Made by a program: the position numbers and the translations under genes. Below the pieces are notes generated by a model that did not search any database, was not told the DNA's origin, and saw nothing but the letters and a program-made list of their open reading frames with translations. Below, one piece after another: positions 1 to 5,406 of a DNA stretch of 5,406 nucleotides (position 1 is its first letter; the number at the start of each line of letters is the position of its first letter). Source of the DNA: Bacillota bacterium (GTDB taxonomy: Bacteria; Bacillota; Clostridia; Peptostreptococcales; Anaerovoracaceae). The stretch lies in the NCBI GenBank assembly GCA_021443825.1, contig JABUTE010000308.1, forward strand, positions 1 to 5,406. Reading direction: 5' to 3'.

Positions 1-800
1 GTAGCCTTCAAAGCGCCGGGCTGCTCCATGATCTCTTTCAGCATAAAGTGCTCGTAGCCGCCCTTTTCGGCAGCCTCCAGCGACCAGTTGACCCGGGATA
101 CCGGCTTTTCGATCTCTTTGCCGGTATAGTCGAAGACCTTTACCGTTTCCGGATCGATGACAGCCATTTCACCGTCTTCCATATAGATGACGTTTCGGGT
201 ATGGCTGATGAGGGCTGTCAGGTCGGACGCATAGAAGTTTTCGCCGACGCCAACGCCCAGGATCAGCGGGCTCTGGTTCTTGACTGCGATGATCTGGCCG
301 GGATGCTCGGTGCAGATGAAGCCCAGGGCATAGGAGCCCTCCAGACGGGCGACCGTCTTCATGACAGCTTTTTTAAAATCGCCCTCGTAATACTGAGCCA
401 CCAGATGGGCAACGACCTCGGTATCGGTCTCGCTTTGAAAAACGACGCCCTTGCGCAGCAGCTCTTCTTTTAAAACGGTGAAGTTTTCGATGATGCCGTT
501 GTGAACCACTGCGAATCTTCCGTCGCCGGAAAGATGGGGATGGGCATTGACCTGGGTGGGCGCACCGTGGGTGGCCCAGCGGGTGTGACCGATGCCGCAG
601 ATGCCGGGAACGGCCGCGCCGTTGTCCGTCAGGTCGCAGAGATTCTTTAAATGGCCGGAAGCCTTGACTGCCTTGATCGCTCCGCTGTCTGCGACAGCGA
701 TGCCGGCAGAGTCGTAGCCTCTGTATTCAAGCCTTTTCAGACCTTCAAGAAGTACAGGTGCCGCAGGCTGGGTACCTGTAAATCCGACAATTCCACACAT
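1..800 (-). CDS. glmS: Glutamine--fructose-6-phosphate aminotransferase (isomerizing), N-terminal part
   Basis: GlmS makes glucosamine-6-phosphate from fructose-6-phosphate and glutamine in the cytoplasm, the first committed step towards UDP-GlcNAc, peptidoglycan and teichoic acids. The visible 266 codons start MCGIVGF, so Cys2 is the N-terminal nucleophile of the class II glutaminase domain once Met is removed. Other glutaminase motifs follow in order: EYRGYDSAG (residues 25-33), GHTRWATHG (71-79), HNGIIEN (100-106), SETDTE (about 122-127), and ASDLTAL near residue 190. The reading ends in YEHFMLKEI and EQPGALKA, the usual linker before the first SIS sugar-isomerase domain. The family is about 600 residues, so over half, including both SIS domains, lies outside the window. 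The start at 798-800 is fixed by MCGIVG and by an AAAGGAA ribosome binding site at 807-813, six bases upstream. No frameshift or missing catalytic residue is seen. The identification is very secure. Confidence 0.97.
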   Translation of the reverse strand, partial: MCGIVGFTGTQPAAPVLLEGLKRLEYRGYDSAGIAVADSGAIKAVKASGHLKNLCDLTDNGAAVPGICGIGHTRWATHGAPTQVNAHPHLSGDGRFAVVHNGIIENFTVLKEELLRKGVVFQSETDTEVVAHLVAQYYEGDFKKAVMKTVARLEGSYALGFICTEHPGQIIAVKNQSPLILGVGVGENFYASDLTALISHTRNVIYMEDGEMAVIDPETVKVFDYTGKEIEKPVSRVNWSLEAAEKGGYEHFMLKEIMEQPGALKA

Positions 801-854
801 AACAGATTCCTTTCATTTAGAAGTCTTATAAAAGTGTATAGATTCAGACATTTC

Positions 855-882
855 ATTTTACCATCATTTTAGGCAATAGCAA
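855..882 (-). promoter_or_regulatory. Candidate sigma-A promoter for glmS
   Basis: On the minus strand a -35-like TTGCTA (877-882) lies 16 bases before TAAAAT (855-860). The -10 box is preceded by TG one base upstream, which makes an extended -10 element, TGGTAAAAT. Transcription would begin near 848 and give a leader of about 48 nt before the glmS start codon. The call rests on consensus match and position only. Confidence 0.5.
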
Positions 883-946
883 CTGTCATGAAAAAATTTT
901 TAACGAAATATTCAATTACATCATGATTTTTCTGCCTTGAAACATA

Positions 947-952
947 TATAAT
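947..952 (+). promoter_or_regulatory. Candidate -10 element for the YitT-family gene
   Basis: A perfect TATAAT lies 57 bases before the start codon at 1010, within an AT-rich spacer. No convincing -35 box is found 16-18 bases upstream; the nearest hexamer at 17-base spacing is TGATTT. The site may be weak or depend on an activator. A start of transcription near 959 would give a leader of about 50 nt. Confidence 0.4.
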
Positions 953-1009
953 GGTCACGAAAACTTTGTTTTTATATTTTCTACCAACAATTTTTATCAG
1001 GAGATCAAA

Positions 1010-1879
1010 ATGAAAAAATTACATCCTGCTCTTCAGATCGTCATCCTGACCCTTGCGACGGTCACCTGCTCTGCCGGCGTCTATTTCTTTGAGATCCCGG
1101 CACAGATCCCCATCGGAAGCGTCTCCGGTCTTTCGCTGATCTTATCCCAGCTGCTGCCCCTGACCGTCGGTCAGATCAACGTTGCCATCAACTGCACCCT
1201 GCTGATCCTGGGCTACCTGCTGATCGGAAAGGAATTCGGTCTCAAAACAGTCTATACCTCTCTGGTGCTTTCCATCAGCCTGCTGGGCTTTGAAAAGCTC
1301 TTTCCCAACCACGTATCGATCATGAACGACCGGGTGCTGGATATCATCGTCGCCATCGTCATCGCCAGCCTGATGCAGACCATTCTGTTTCAGCTGAATG
1401 CCTCCTCCGGCGGCCTTGACATCGTCGGCAAGATCATTCAGAAATTCTTCCGCGTCGATCTGGGAAAGGCCATCTCCACCGCAGGACTGGTCATCGCCGC
1501 AACCGCTGTCTTCGCCTACGACCTGAAGACCGCCATTCTGGCCCTGGTGTTCACCTATTTCAACGGCATCGTGCTCGACAATTTCATCTTCGGCATGAAC
1601 GAAAAGAAGAAGGTCTGCGTCATCTCCGCCCAATATAAAGAGATCAGCCGCTTTATTCTCGACAATCTGGATGCCGGCGCCACCATCTATACGGCAGAAG
1701 GCGCCTACAACAACAGCACCGTAAAGGAGCTGGTCACCATTCTGGATAAGAGCAAGTACAACAAGCTGCTCAACTATCTGCAGAAGAAGGATCCCCATGC
1801 CTTCATCACCGTCTATCCGGTGCACGAGGTCTATACCGAGCACATCGTAGGAAACCGCACCACCCGCCCTGAGGAATAA
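1010..1879 (+). CDS. YitT family membrane protein (DUF161 membrane domain + C-terminal DUF2179)
   Basis: This 289-residue integral membrane protein belongs to the YitT/YqfU/YvjA group, which is widespread in Bacillota; the transported substrate or role is not established. Residues 1 to about 192 hold roughly five or six hydrophobic segments and the two family glycine-rich motifs: GSVSGLSLIL (36-45) in the first half and ASSGGLDIVG (131-140) in the second, as in an internally repeated fold. The membrane part ends with DNFIFGMNEKKKV (190-202). It is followed by a soluble DUF2179 domain (about 202-280) with its typical GATIYTAEGAY (223-233) and KKDPHAFITV (259-268). Length and both domains are normal for the family. 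The start is supported by an AGGAG ribosome binding site at 999-1003, six bases upstream. The gene stands alone: divergent from glmS upstream, convergent with the permease downstream, with a strong terminator 53 bases after its stop. Several paralogues usually exist per genome, so I give no symbol. Confidence 0.93.
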   Translation: MKKLHPALQIVILTLATVTCSAGVYFFEIPAQIPIGSVSGLSLILSQLLPLTVGQINVAINCTLLILGYLLIGKEFGLKTVYTSLVLSISLLGFEKLFPNHVSIMNDRVLDIIVAIVIASLMQTILFQLNASSGGLDIVGKIIQKFFRVDLGKAISTAGLVIAATAVFAYDLKTAILALVFTYFNGIVLDNFIFGMNEKKKVCVISAQYKEISRFILDNLDAGATIYTAEGAYNNSTVKELVTILDKSKYNKLLNYLQKKDPHAFITVYPVHEVYTEHIVGNRTTRPEE

Positions 1880-1931
1880 AGATTCGACGCATCGCCGGCA
1901 CGAAGGCCGGGGAACGATCTGAGAAAACACA

Positions 1932-1974
1932 AAACAGCAGCACGTCTCTTTTGAAGACGTCCTGCTGTTTTTTT
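1932..1974 (+). terminator. Rho-independent terminator of the YitT-family gene, possibly bidirectional
   Basis: A 16-bp stem with one C-C mismatch is formed by AAACAGCAGCACGTCT (1932-1947) and AGACGTCCTGCTGTTT (1955-1970). The loop has seven bases (1948-1954), and seven T residues run from 1968 to 1974. On the other strand the same hairpin is followed by TTTTGTGTTTT. It could therefore also stop transcripts of the convergent permease gene, whose stop codon lies about 60 bases away and which has no other convincing terminator in between. Confidence 0.9.
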
Positions 1975-2030
1975 GTGAGTTTCCTTGTGCACGGATCCCC
2001 TTTGCGGGGCTTCTTATCTGTTTGCCTGTA

Positions 2031-3443
2031 TTACTCTTCGTTCTCCTTCAGCAGCAGCGAAAGGACCATGGAGACCACAAAGACACCGGCCACCATATTG
2101 CTGGCGAAGATGTCTCCCACGATGGGCGGGAAGATAGAAAAGAACGCAGGGTCTACCATCGTTACACCGACACCCAGCGAAAAGGTCAGCGCTACGATGG
2201 TCATATTCTTTTCCGAAAAGCCGCAGGCAGCGATCATCTTTACGCCGCTGAACACGATGGAGCCGAACATCATAATGGTGCAGCCGCCCAATACGGCATC
2301 GGGGAGGGAGTTGAAAAAAGCACCGATGGGCGGAAACAGGGAAGCAATGATCAGCGTCAGCGCACCCATCAGGATGGTGAAGCGGTTTACCACCTTTGTC
2401 ATCGCCACAAGACCCACATTCTGGCTGAAGGATGTGATCGGGTTGCAGCCGAACACCCCGGAAAGAGCGCTGCAAAAACCGTCACAGGCCAAAGAACCCT
2501 GCACCTCATCCTCTGTGATGTCGCGGCCCAGGCCGCCGGTGCAGATCGCCGTGGTATCACCGATGGTCTCGGCAGCCGATACCAGATATACGATACCGAC
2601 CGCGACGATCGCCCCCGGATAGAACCGAGGCATGATTCCTTTTGCAAATACCGGAAGGGGAATGCTGATCAGGCCGACCTTGCTGACCGTATCGCCGAAG
2701 GCGCTGAAATCGATCATCGGGGCAAGTCCGGTAAGAGTCAGGATCAACGCCAGCACATAGCCGACGACCAGCCCGAACAGCACATTCAGGTTTTTCCATA
2801 CGCCGGTGGCTTTGCTGTTAAAGACCATGCAGGCGATCAGGGTGACCGTCGCAACAAGCAGGTTATACCAGGCCCCAAAATCTGCGGCGCCCTGCCCGCC
2901 GCCGAAGGAATTCATTCCGACGGAAAGAAGGGAGACGCCGATGGTGGTGACGACACATGCCGACACGATGGGCGAGATGAACCGTCTCCAGTATTTCGCT
3001 GTCAGACCCAGGCAGCCTTCGAAAACCCCGCCGACGATGATGGCGCCGATCATGCCTTCGTAGCCCCATTCGGGGTTTGTTGCAACGGCAAGAAGGGATG
3101 CCAAAAAGGTGAAGCTGACGCCCATAACGACAGGAAGCCGCGAGCCGATCTTCCAGACCGGATACAGCTGAACGGCTGTTCCCACGCCGGCGATAAACAT
3201 GGCGCATTGCAAAAGCTGTGCGATCTGCACGGCATCAAACCCGCCGCCGTCTGCAGGCCCTTTTCCGCCGACGCAGGCCGCCCCGGCAACGATCAAAACA
3301 GGCACCAGATTGGACACAAACATTGCCAATACATGCTGCAGGCCGAAGGGAATTGCCTTTGCGATGGGAACCCGTCCGTCAAGGCAATAGATATTATCGA
3401 CGCTTACATTTTTCTTTGACTGCATATCTTTCGTATTATTCAT
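2031..3443 (-). CDS. NCS2 family nucleobase permease, probably xanthine/urate type (uracil-xanthine permease)
   Basis: This 470-residue cytoplasmic-membrane transporter should import a purine base, probably with protons, for salvage or catabolism. It shows the family landmarks in order: FGLQH (33-37) in the first membrane segment with the conserved His; AETIGDTTAICTGG (291-304) with the substrate-binding Glu292; ACDGFCSALSG (319-329) with conserved Asp321; and SFSQNVGLVAMTK (338-350), the NCS2 signature, with Gln341-Asn342. In characterised members such as E. coli XanQ the signature begins QN for xanthine or urate carriers, whereas uracil carriers such as UraA have Glu at that place. QN therefore favours a purine substrate, but the exact base is inferred. 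Length is normal, with about 14 hydrophobic spans. The start at 3441-3443 has an AAGGGGG ribosome binding site seven bases upstream (3451-3457). It lies downstream of the sortase gene but has its own promoter after that operon's terminator. No purine riboswitch is seen. PbuX or PucJ/K are possible names, but none is certain. Confidence 0.95.
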   Translation of the reverse strand: MNNTKDMQSKKNVSVDNIYCLDGRVPIAKAIPFGLQHVLAMFVSNLVPVLIVAGAACVGGKGPADGGGFDAVQIAQLLQCAMFIAGVGTAVQLYPVWKIGSRLPVVMGVSFTFLASLLAVATNPEWGYEGMIGAIIVGGVFEGCLGLTAKYWRRFISPIVSACVVTTIGVSLLSVGMNSFGGGQGAADFGAWYNLLVATVTLIACMVFNSKATGVWKNLNVLFGLVVGYVLALILTLTGLAPMIDFSAFGDTVSKVGLISIPLPVFAKGIMPRFYPGAIVAVGIVYLVSAAETIGDTTAICTGGLGRDITEDEVQGSLACDGFCSALSGVFGCNPITSFSQNVGLVAMTKVVNRFTILMGALTLIIASLFPPIGAFFNSLPDAVLGGCTIMMFGSIVFSGVKMIAACGFSEKNMTIVALTFSLGVGVTMVDPAFFSIFPPIVGDIFASNMVAGVFVVSMVLSLLLKENEE

Positions 3444-3492
3444 GCAATAACCCCCTTAGGTATACATATAACGCATGATATAGTGCTCCTCG

Positions 3493-3521
3493 ATAATATC
3501 ACCCCCGTTGGCATGAAGCAA
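3493..3521 (-). promoter_or_regulatory. Candidate sigma-A promoter for the NCS2 permease
   Basis: On the minus strand TTGCTT (3516-3521) and TATTAT (3493-3498) are separated by 17 bases, the ideal spacing. The -10 box is preceded by TGA, forming an extended -10 element. The predicted start of transcription near 3486 gives a leader of about 43 nt, too short for a purine riboswitch. It lies just downstream of the sortase-operon terminator, which supports separate control of the permease. Confidence 0.6.
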
Positions 3522-3534
3522 TCCTTTTCACACG

Positions 3535-3564
3535 AAAACAGGAGGCCCCTCCCGGAGTCTCCTG
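3535..3564 (-). terminator. Rho-independent terminator of the pilin-sortase operon
   Basis: Read on the minus strand, CAGGAGACTCC pairs with GGGGCCTCCTG around a GGGA loop (3539-3564). The 11-position stem has one A-C mismatch and one T-G wobble, and TTTT follows directly (3535-3538). It ends about 90 bases after the sortase stop codon, and the permease promoter begins 13 bases beyond it. It is GC-rich and stable, but the T run is short. Confidence 0.75.
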
Positions 3565-3618
3565 CGAATGGTTTTTCGGATACATTTTTCTTTTCGCCGC
3601 TGGCTGCACGCCGTAAGG

Positions 3619-3637
3619 AGGCCTTGTTTTGAGGCCT
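3619..3637 (-). repeat. Short AGGCCT inverted repeat in the 3' untranslated region of the sortase
   Basis: AGGCCT occurs at 3619-3624 and 3632-3637. Because the hexamer is self-complementary, the copies can form a 6-bp hairpin with a seven-base loop (CAAAACA on the minus strand). No T run follows on the minus strand, so it is not a typical terminator. It sits 18 bases after the sortase stop codon and might stabilise the 3' end of the transcript, but its function is unknown. Confidence 0.4.
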
Positions 3638-3654
3638 GTGCTCTCTTTGCTGCT

Positions 3655-4260
3655 TTATTCTGCCGCAACGCAGCAGGCGGCAATCTGCTGTCCGTTACCG
3701 TAGGTGCAGGTATAAAGCACCAGCTGCCAGCCACTGTTTTCCAGATAGTCCGTATCAGCAGCATCGACAGACAGAACGCTTTTTACCAGATACGAGGTAA
3801 CAGCCCCGTCCATATCGGTAAAGGTGACCGTATCGTTTTCGCGCAGCATATGTAACGTGCCGAAGTGGGTCTTGTAATTAAGACCTGCGATCACCAGATC
3901 GCCGCTTTTGGCAGATCCGTACTGCCTGCAGGGAGCCAGCCTCAGTTGGGAATCGCTGCCCTGCGCCATGACCGGAAGCTCCAGCCCCAGAGCAGGCATC
4001 GATACATAGCCGATATAGAAATGACCGTCGATCTCCTCTGCAGTCATTTCGGCCGGACGGGGATCCGGCTCCTCCCAGGGGCGCTGTTCAGGCTGTTCCT
4101 GCGCTCGCTGGGCGATGATGCTCTGCATCTTGGGCAGCAGCACCTCGACTGCATCGGCAGCCTGTCGCTGCACATTCTGGTTATAGAGAAACAGGCCGGC
4201 GGCTCCTGCGATCAGCAGAAGACCGAAGGTCATGAACAGGATGCCCAGCTTATTTCTCAC
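3655..4260 (-). CDS. Small membrane sortase-family protein lacking the expected catalytic His and Arg
   Basis: Sortases are extracellular membrane-anchored transpeptidases that cut a sorting signal and link the protein to the cell wall or to another pilin. With a GTG start this protein has 201 residues. It has a short basic N-terminus, one membrane segment (about 5-26), a charged Gln/Glu/Pro-rich stalk (about 30-75), and a sortase beta-barrel from GHFYIGYVSMPALGLELPV (79-97) to the end. Cys185 sits in YTCTYG, matching the TC active-site motif. The strand that normally reads AHN or GHN, carrying the catalytic His, reads IAGLNYKTHFG (124-134), so Leu127 (codon CTT, 3880-3882) replaces His. The Arg expected seven residues after Cys is Gln192 (CAG, 3685-3687), and the following Arg-Cys pair is Cys196-Cys197. 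The reading frame is otherwise intact and of normal length. The start was chosen because the GTG overlaps the upstream gene by 11 bases and follows an AGGAAG site. The family call is firm; activity is doubtful, and a dead or repurposed sortase is possible. Confidence 0.88.
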   Translation of the reverse strand: MRNKLGILFMTFGLLLIAGAAGLFLYNQNVQRQAADAVEVLLPKMQSIIAQRAQEQPEQRPWEEPDPRPAEMTAEEIDGHFYIGYVSMPALGLELPVMAQGSDSQLRLAPCRQYGSAKSGDLVIAGLNYKTHFGTLHMLRENDTVTFTDMDGAVTSYLVKSVLSVDAADTDYLENSGWQLVLYTCTYGNGQQIAACCVAAE

Positions 4261-5406
4261 TGCCGCTCTTCCTCTTGAAGAATACCAGGATCCAGCCTGC
4301 CATAAACAGCAGAATGCCAAGGCCTGCCAGCACGGGGATCGGCCAGTTGAGCTGACCGGTCTGGATCAATCCGCCGGTAGGCCGCATCTCATCCGGAATC
4401 AGAAGCAGACAGATGTTGGTGATGGTGATCTCTGTGCCGTCGATGCTGTAGCAGGCCTCGTAATCGAGGGGGATATCGACCTCCTCCACCCGGTAGGCTC
4501 CGCTTTGGGGCAGGTTTTTCCAGGTGTAGGTCCAGTTGTTTTCGGCGGATAGCTCGACGCTGTCATACAGGCTGCTGCCGTCCCAAAGCTGCACGGTAAC
4601 ACAGCTCGGACGGGCTTCTCCTTCACCGTCGTCCCACAGCTTCTTGACCGTGATCTCTTCGCTTTCTTCTTTGATCTCGATCTTGGGCGGAATATAGGTA
4701 TTGGTGATGGTCACCTGCTCTTCGCCGTACGAATAATCGACGGTATACCCTTCCGGAACATCGAGCTCGGCGATGTCCCACCGATATTGGGTGCTCAGAT
4801 TGACCCAGGTATAGCTCCAGCGATTTGCTTTTTCCAGCTCTGCGGTCTCGAAGATATCGCCGTCGCAAAGCAGCGCCACTGTGATGCTGTCGGGCTTTTC
4901 ATCACCGCTGCTCGCCCAGACCTTCTTTACCGACAGCTTGGTATAAGCGGGCGCGGCAGGAGGCGTCTGGGGAGGCGTAGTGGGTGTCTCGGGAGGCGTG
5001 GTCGGAGGGGTCTCCGGAGGCGTGGTCGGCGTTTCCGGCGGTGTCGTCGGCGTTTCCGGCGGAGTAGACGGTGTGTCGGGGGGAATATACGGAGGCGGCG
5101 TAACGGGCCTGGTGGGCTTTGCCTCTACCTTGGGCGCCGCCGATACTTCATAAAGCCAGCCACTTCCTTCGGGATCTGCCATGGGAAGGCTGACGACAAA
5201 CGGCGCGGTGGCATAATAGCCCGAGACCGTACCCTTCTGCGCAACCAGATAAAGTCCCAGGCTCAGATCGGAAAAGCTCACCTCTCCCCGGGAATCGGCA
5301 TCCTTGACAACTGCCTTCAGCTTCTTCTGCTGGGCATGGGCATACAGATGGGTGGCCAGATCCGGATCCTGCAGATCGGCAAGGCTGACGCCGCTGTCTG
5401 CAAAGT
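4250..5406 (-). CDS. SpaA/CnaB-type pilin-like surface protein with C-terminal sorting signal (5' end outside window)
   Basis: This is a secreted, wall-anchored or pilin-like protein; 384 complete codons are visible and the N-terminus with any signal peptide is missing. Numbering starts at the first visible codon. Residues 1-95 are the end of a SpaA-like domain, with GVSLADL near the start, SFSDLSLGLYLV (43-54) and PFVVSLPM (68-75). Residues 98-152 form a Pro/Thr-rich linker of TPPETPT repeats. Two CnaB domains follow at about 155-237 and 250-332. Each keeps the residues of a Lys-Asn isopeptide bond: Lys in VKKVW and VKKLW, Glu in IAELDVPEGY and VEEVDIPLDY, and Asn in TITNTY and TITNIC. Such bonds make pilin domains resistant to proteases and pulling. 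The tail has LIQTG (346-350), a hydrophobic span (about 356-376) and FKRKSGSEK. LIQTG replaces the usual LPXTG. The stop overlaps the sortase start by 11 bases, so this protein is the likely partner substrate. An adhesin rather than a polymerising pilin is possible. Confidence 0.9.
   Translation of the reverse strand, partial: FADSGVSLADLQDPDLATHLYAHAQQKKLKAVVKDADSRGEVSFSDLSLGLYLVAQKGTVSGYYATAPFVVSLPMADPEGSGWLYEVSAAPKVEAKPTRPVTPPPYIPPDTPSTPPETPTTPPETPTTPPETPPTTPPETPTTPPQTPPAAPAYTKLSVKKVWASSGDEKPDSITVALLCDGDIFETAELEKANRWSYTWVNLSTQYRWDIAELDVPEGYTVDYSYGEEQVTITNTYIPPKIEIKEESEEITVKKLWDDGEGEARPSCVTVQLWDGSSLYDSVELSAENNWTYTWKNLPQSGAYRVEEVDIPLDYEACYSIDGTEITITNICLLLIPDEMRPTGGLIQTGQLNWPIPVLAGLGILLFMAGWILVFFKRKSGSEK
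4268..4275 (-). promoter_or_regulatory. Ribosome binding site deciding the GTG start of the sortase
   Basis: On the minus strand AGAGGAAG lies inside the last codons of the pilin gene, about seven to nine bases before the GTG at 4258-4260. The open frame continues to an ATG at 4320, but the extra residues are polar and Arg-rich with no ribosome binding site. They would also put a long leader before the membrane segment. The GTG start gives the usual short basic N-terminus and implies translational coupling to the pilin gene. Confidence 0.75.
4958..5065 (-). repeat. Tandem TPPETPT-coding repeat in the pilin linker
   Basis: Five consecutive units encode TPPETPT-like heptapeptides. The third has one extra Pro (TPPETPPT) and the last reads TPPQTPP. 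Units are 21 bases, or 24 for the third, and similar at DNA level, recurring as GGCGTGGTCGG and GGCGTTTCCGGCGG on the plus strand. The encoded stretch is an extended, Pro-rich stalk between the SpaA-like and first CnaB domains. Similar units in one frame could expand or contract by slippage without breaking the frame. Confidence 0.85.

Larger units (their letters stand above)
801..1009. other. Divergent AT-rich intergenic region between glmS and the YitT-family gene
   Basis: These 209 bases separate two divergently transcribed genes and are much richer in A and T than either gene. They hold a plausible promoter for each direction and both ribosome binding sites. TCATGA occurs at both ends of the central A/T-rich stretch, around 887 and 922, but I cannot assign it to a regulator. 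I see no conserved core of the glmS ribozyme, and the predicted glmS leader of about 48 nt would be too short to hold one. Confidence 0.7.

Noticed and set aside
48..473. A 141-codon plus-strand frame inside glmS
   Set aside because: It is antisense to a secure glmS reading frame with all glutaminase motifs, and it has no ribosome binding site.
1880..1920. A hairpin with stem CCGGC/GCCGG just after the YitT-family stop codon
   Set aside because: The stem is only five base pairs with a weak outer AGAT/ATCT extension and no T run. The strong terminator immediately downstream explains the 3' end.
1142..1930. A 262-codon open frame on the minus strand opposite the YitT-family gene
   Set aside because: Its translation is Asp/Gly/Gln-rich without family features, it runs through the terminator hairpin, and the plus strand encodes clear DUF161 and DUF2179 motifs.
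2022..3419. A 465-codon open frame on the plus strand opposite the permease
   Set aside because: It has a low-complexity, Asp/Gly/His/Arg-rich translation with no recognisable domain, and lies antisense to a gene with unmistakable NCS2 motifs. It is a by-product of GC-rich codon use.
3456..3476. A six-codon leader peptide (MRYMYT) before the permease, with GAGGAG nine bases upstream and its stop next to the permease ribosome binding site
   Set aside because: The best promoter predicts transcription starting near 3486, which would leave GAGGAG (3486-3491) largely outside the transcript. The peptide has no run of regulatory codons. It would be revived if the mapped 5' end lay upstream of 3495.
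4261..4320. An earlier ATG start for the sortase adding 20 residues
   Set aside because: The extension is Arg/Ser-rich, overlaps the pilin frame by about 70 bases and lacks a ribosome binding site, whereas the GTG at 4260 has one and gives a normal sortase N-terminus.
1..5406. CRISPR arrays, insertion sequences, tRNA or rRNA genes
   Set aside because: No regularly spaced repeats, transposase-like frames, terminal inverted repeats, or tRNA/rRNA-like sequences were seen. The only tandem repeat encodes the Pro/Thr linker of the pilin.

Overview
The window looks like chromosome from an anaerobic, gut-type Bacillota (Clostridia, perhaps Oscillospiraceae/Ruminococcaceae). This is an inference from the protein families present: a clostridial-style SpaA/CnaB surface protein with a sorting tail, a small membrane sortase, a YitT-family protein and an NCS2 permease. 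It also rests on strong AGGAG-type ribosome binding sites and on GC-rich genes separated by AT-rich spacers. No species can be named from sequence alone.

Layout, left to right. (1) Positions 1-800, minus strand: the N-terminal 266 codons of glmS (glucosamine-6-phosphate synthase), running off the left edge. (2) Positions 801-1009: a divergent, AT-rich promoter region with a plausible promoter on each strand and no recognisable glmS ribozyme. (3) Positions 1010-1879, plus strand: a complete YitT-family membrane protein (DUF161 + DUF2179), followed by a strong hairpin terminator that may serve both strands. (4) Positions 2031-3443, minus strand: a complete NCS2 nucleobase permease, probably for xanthine/urate, with its own promoter. 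(5) Positions 3535-5406, minus strand: the 3' part of a surface-protein operon. The order of transcription is a SpaA/CnaB pilin-like protein (5' end outside the window), then an overlapping small sortase, then a Rho-independent terminator.

How the genes fit together: glmS, the YitT protein and the permease appear to be separate transcription units with housekeeping or transport roles. The two rightmost genes form a classic substrate-sortase pair with an 11-bp overlap. The most notable observation is in this pair. The sortase keeps its catalytic Cys but has Leu where the catalytic His is expected and Gln where the catalytic Arg is expected. Its presumed substrate carries LIQTG instead of LPXTG. 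The pair may therefore be a degenerating, repurposed or diverged surface-anchoring system.
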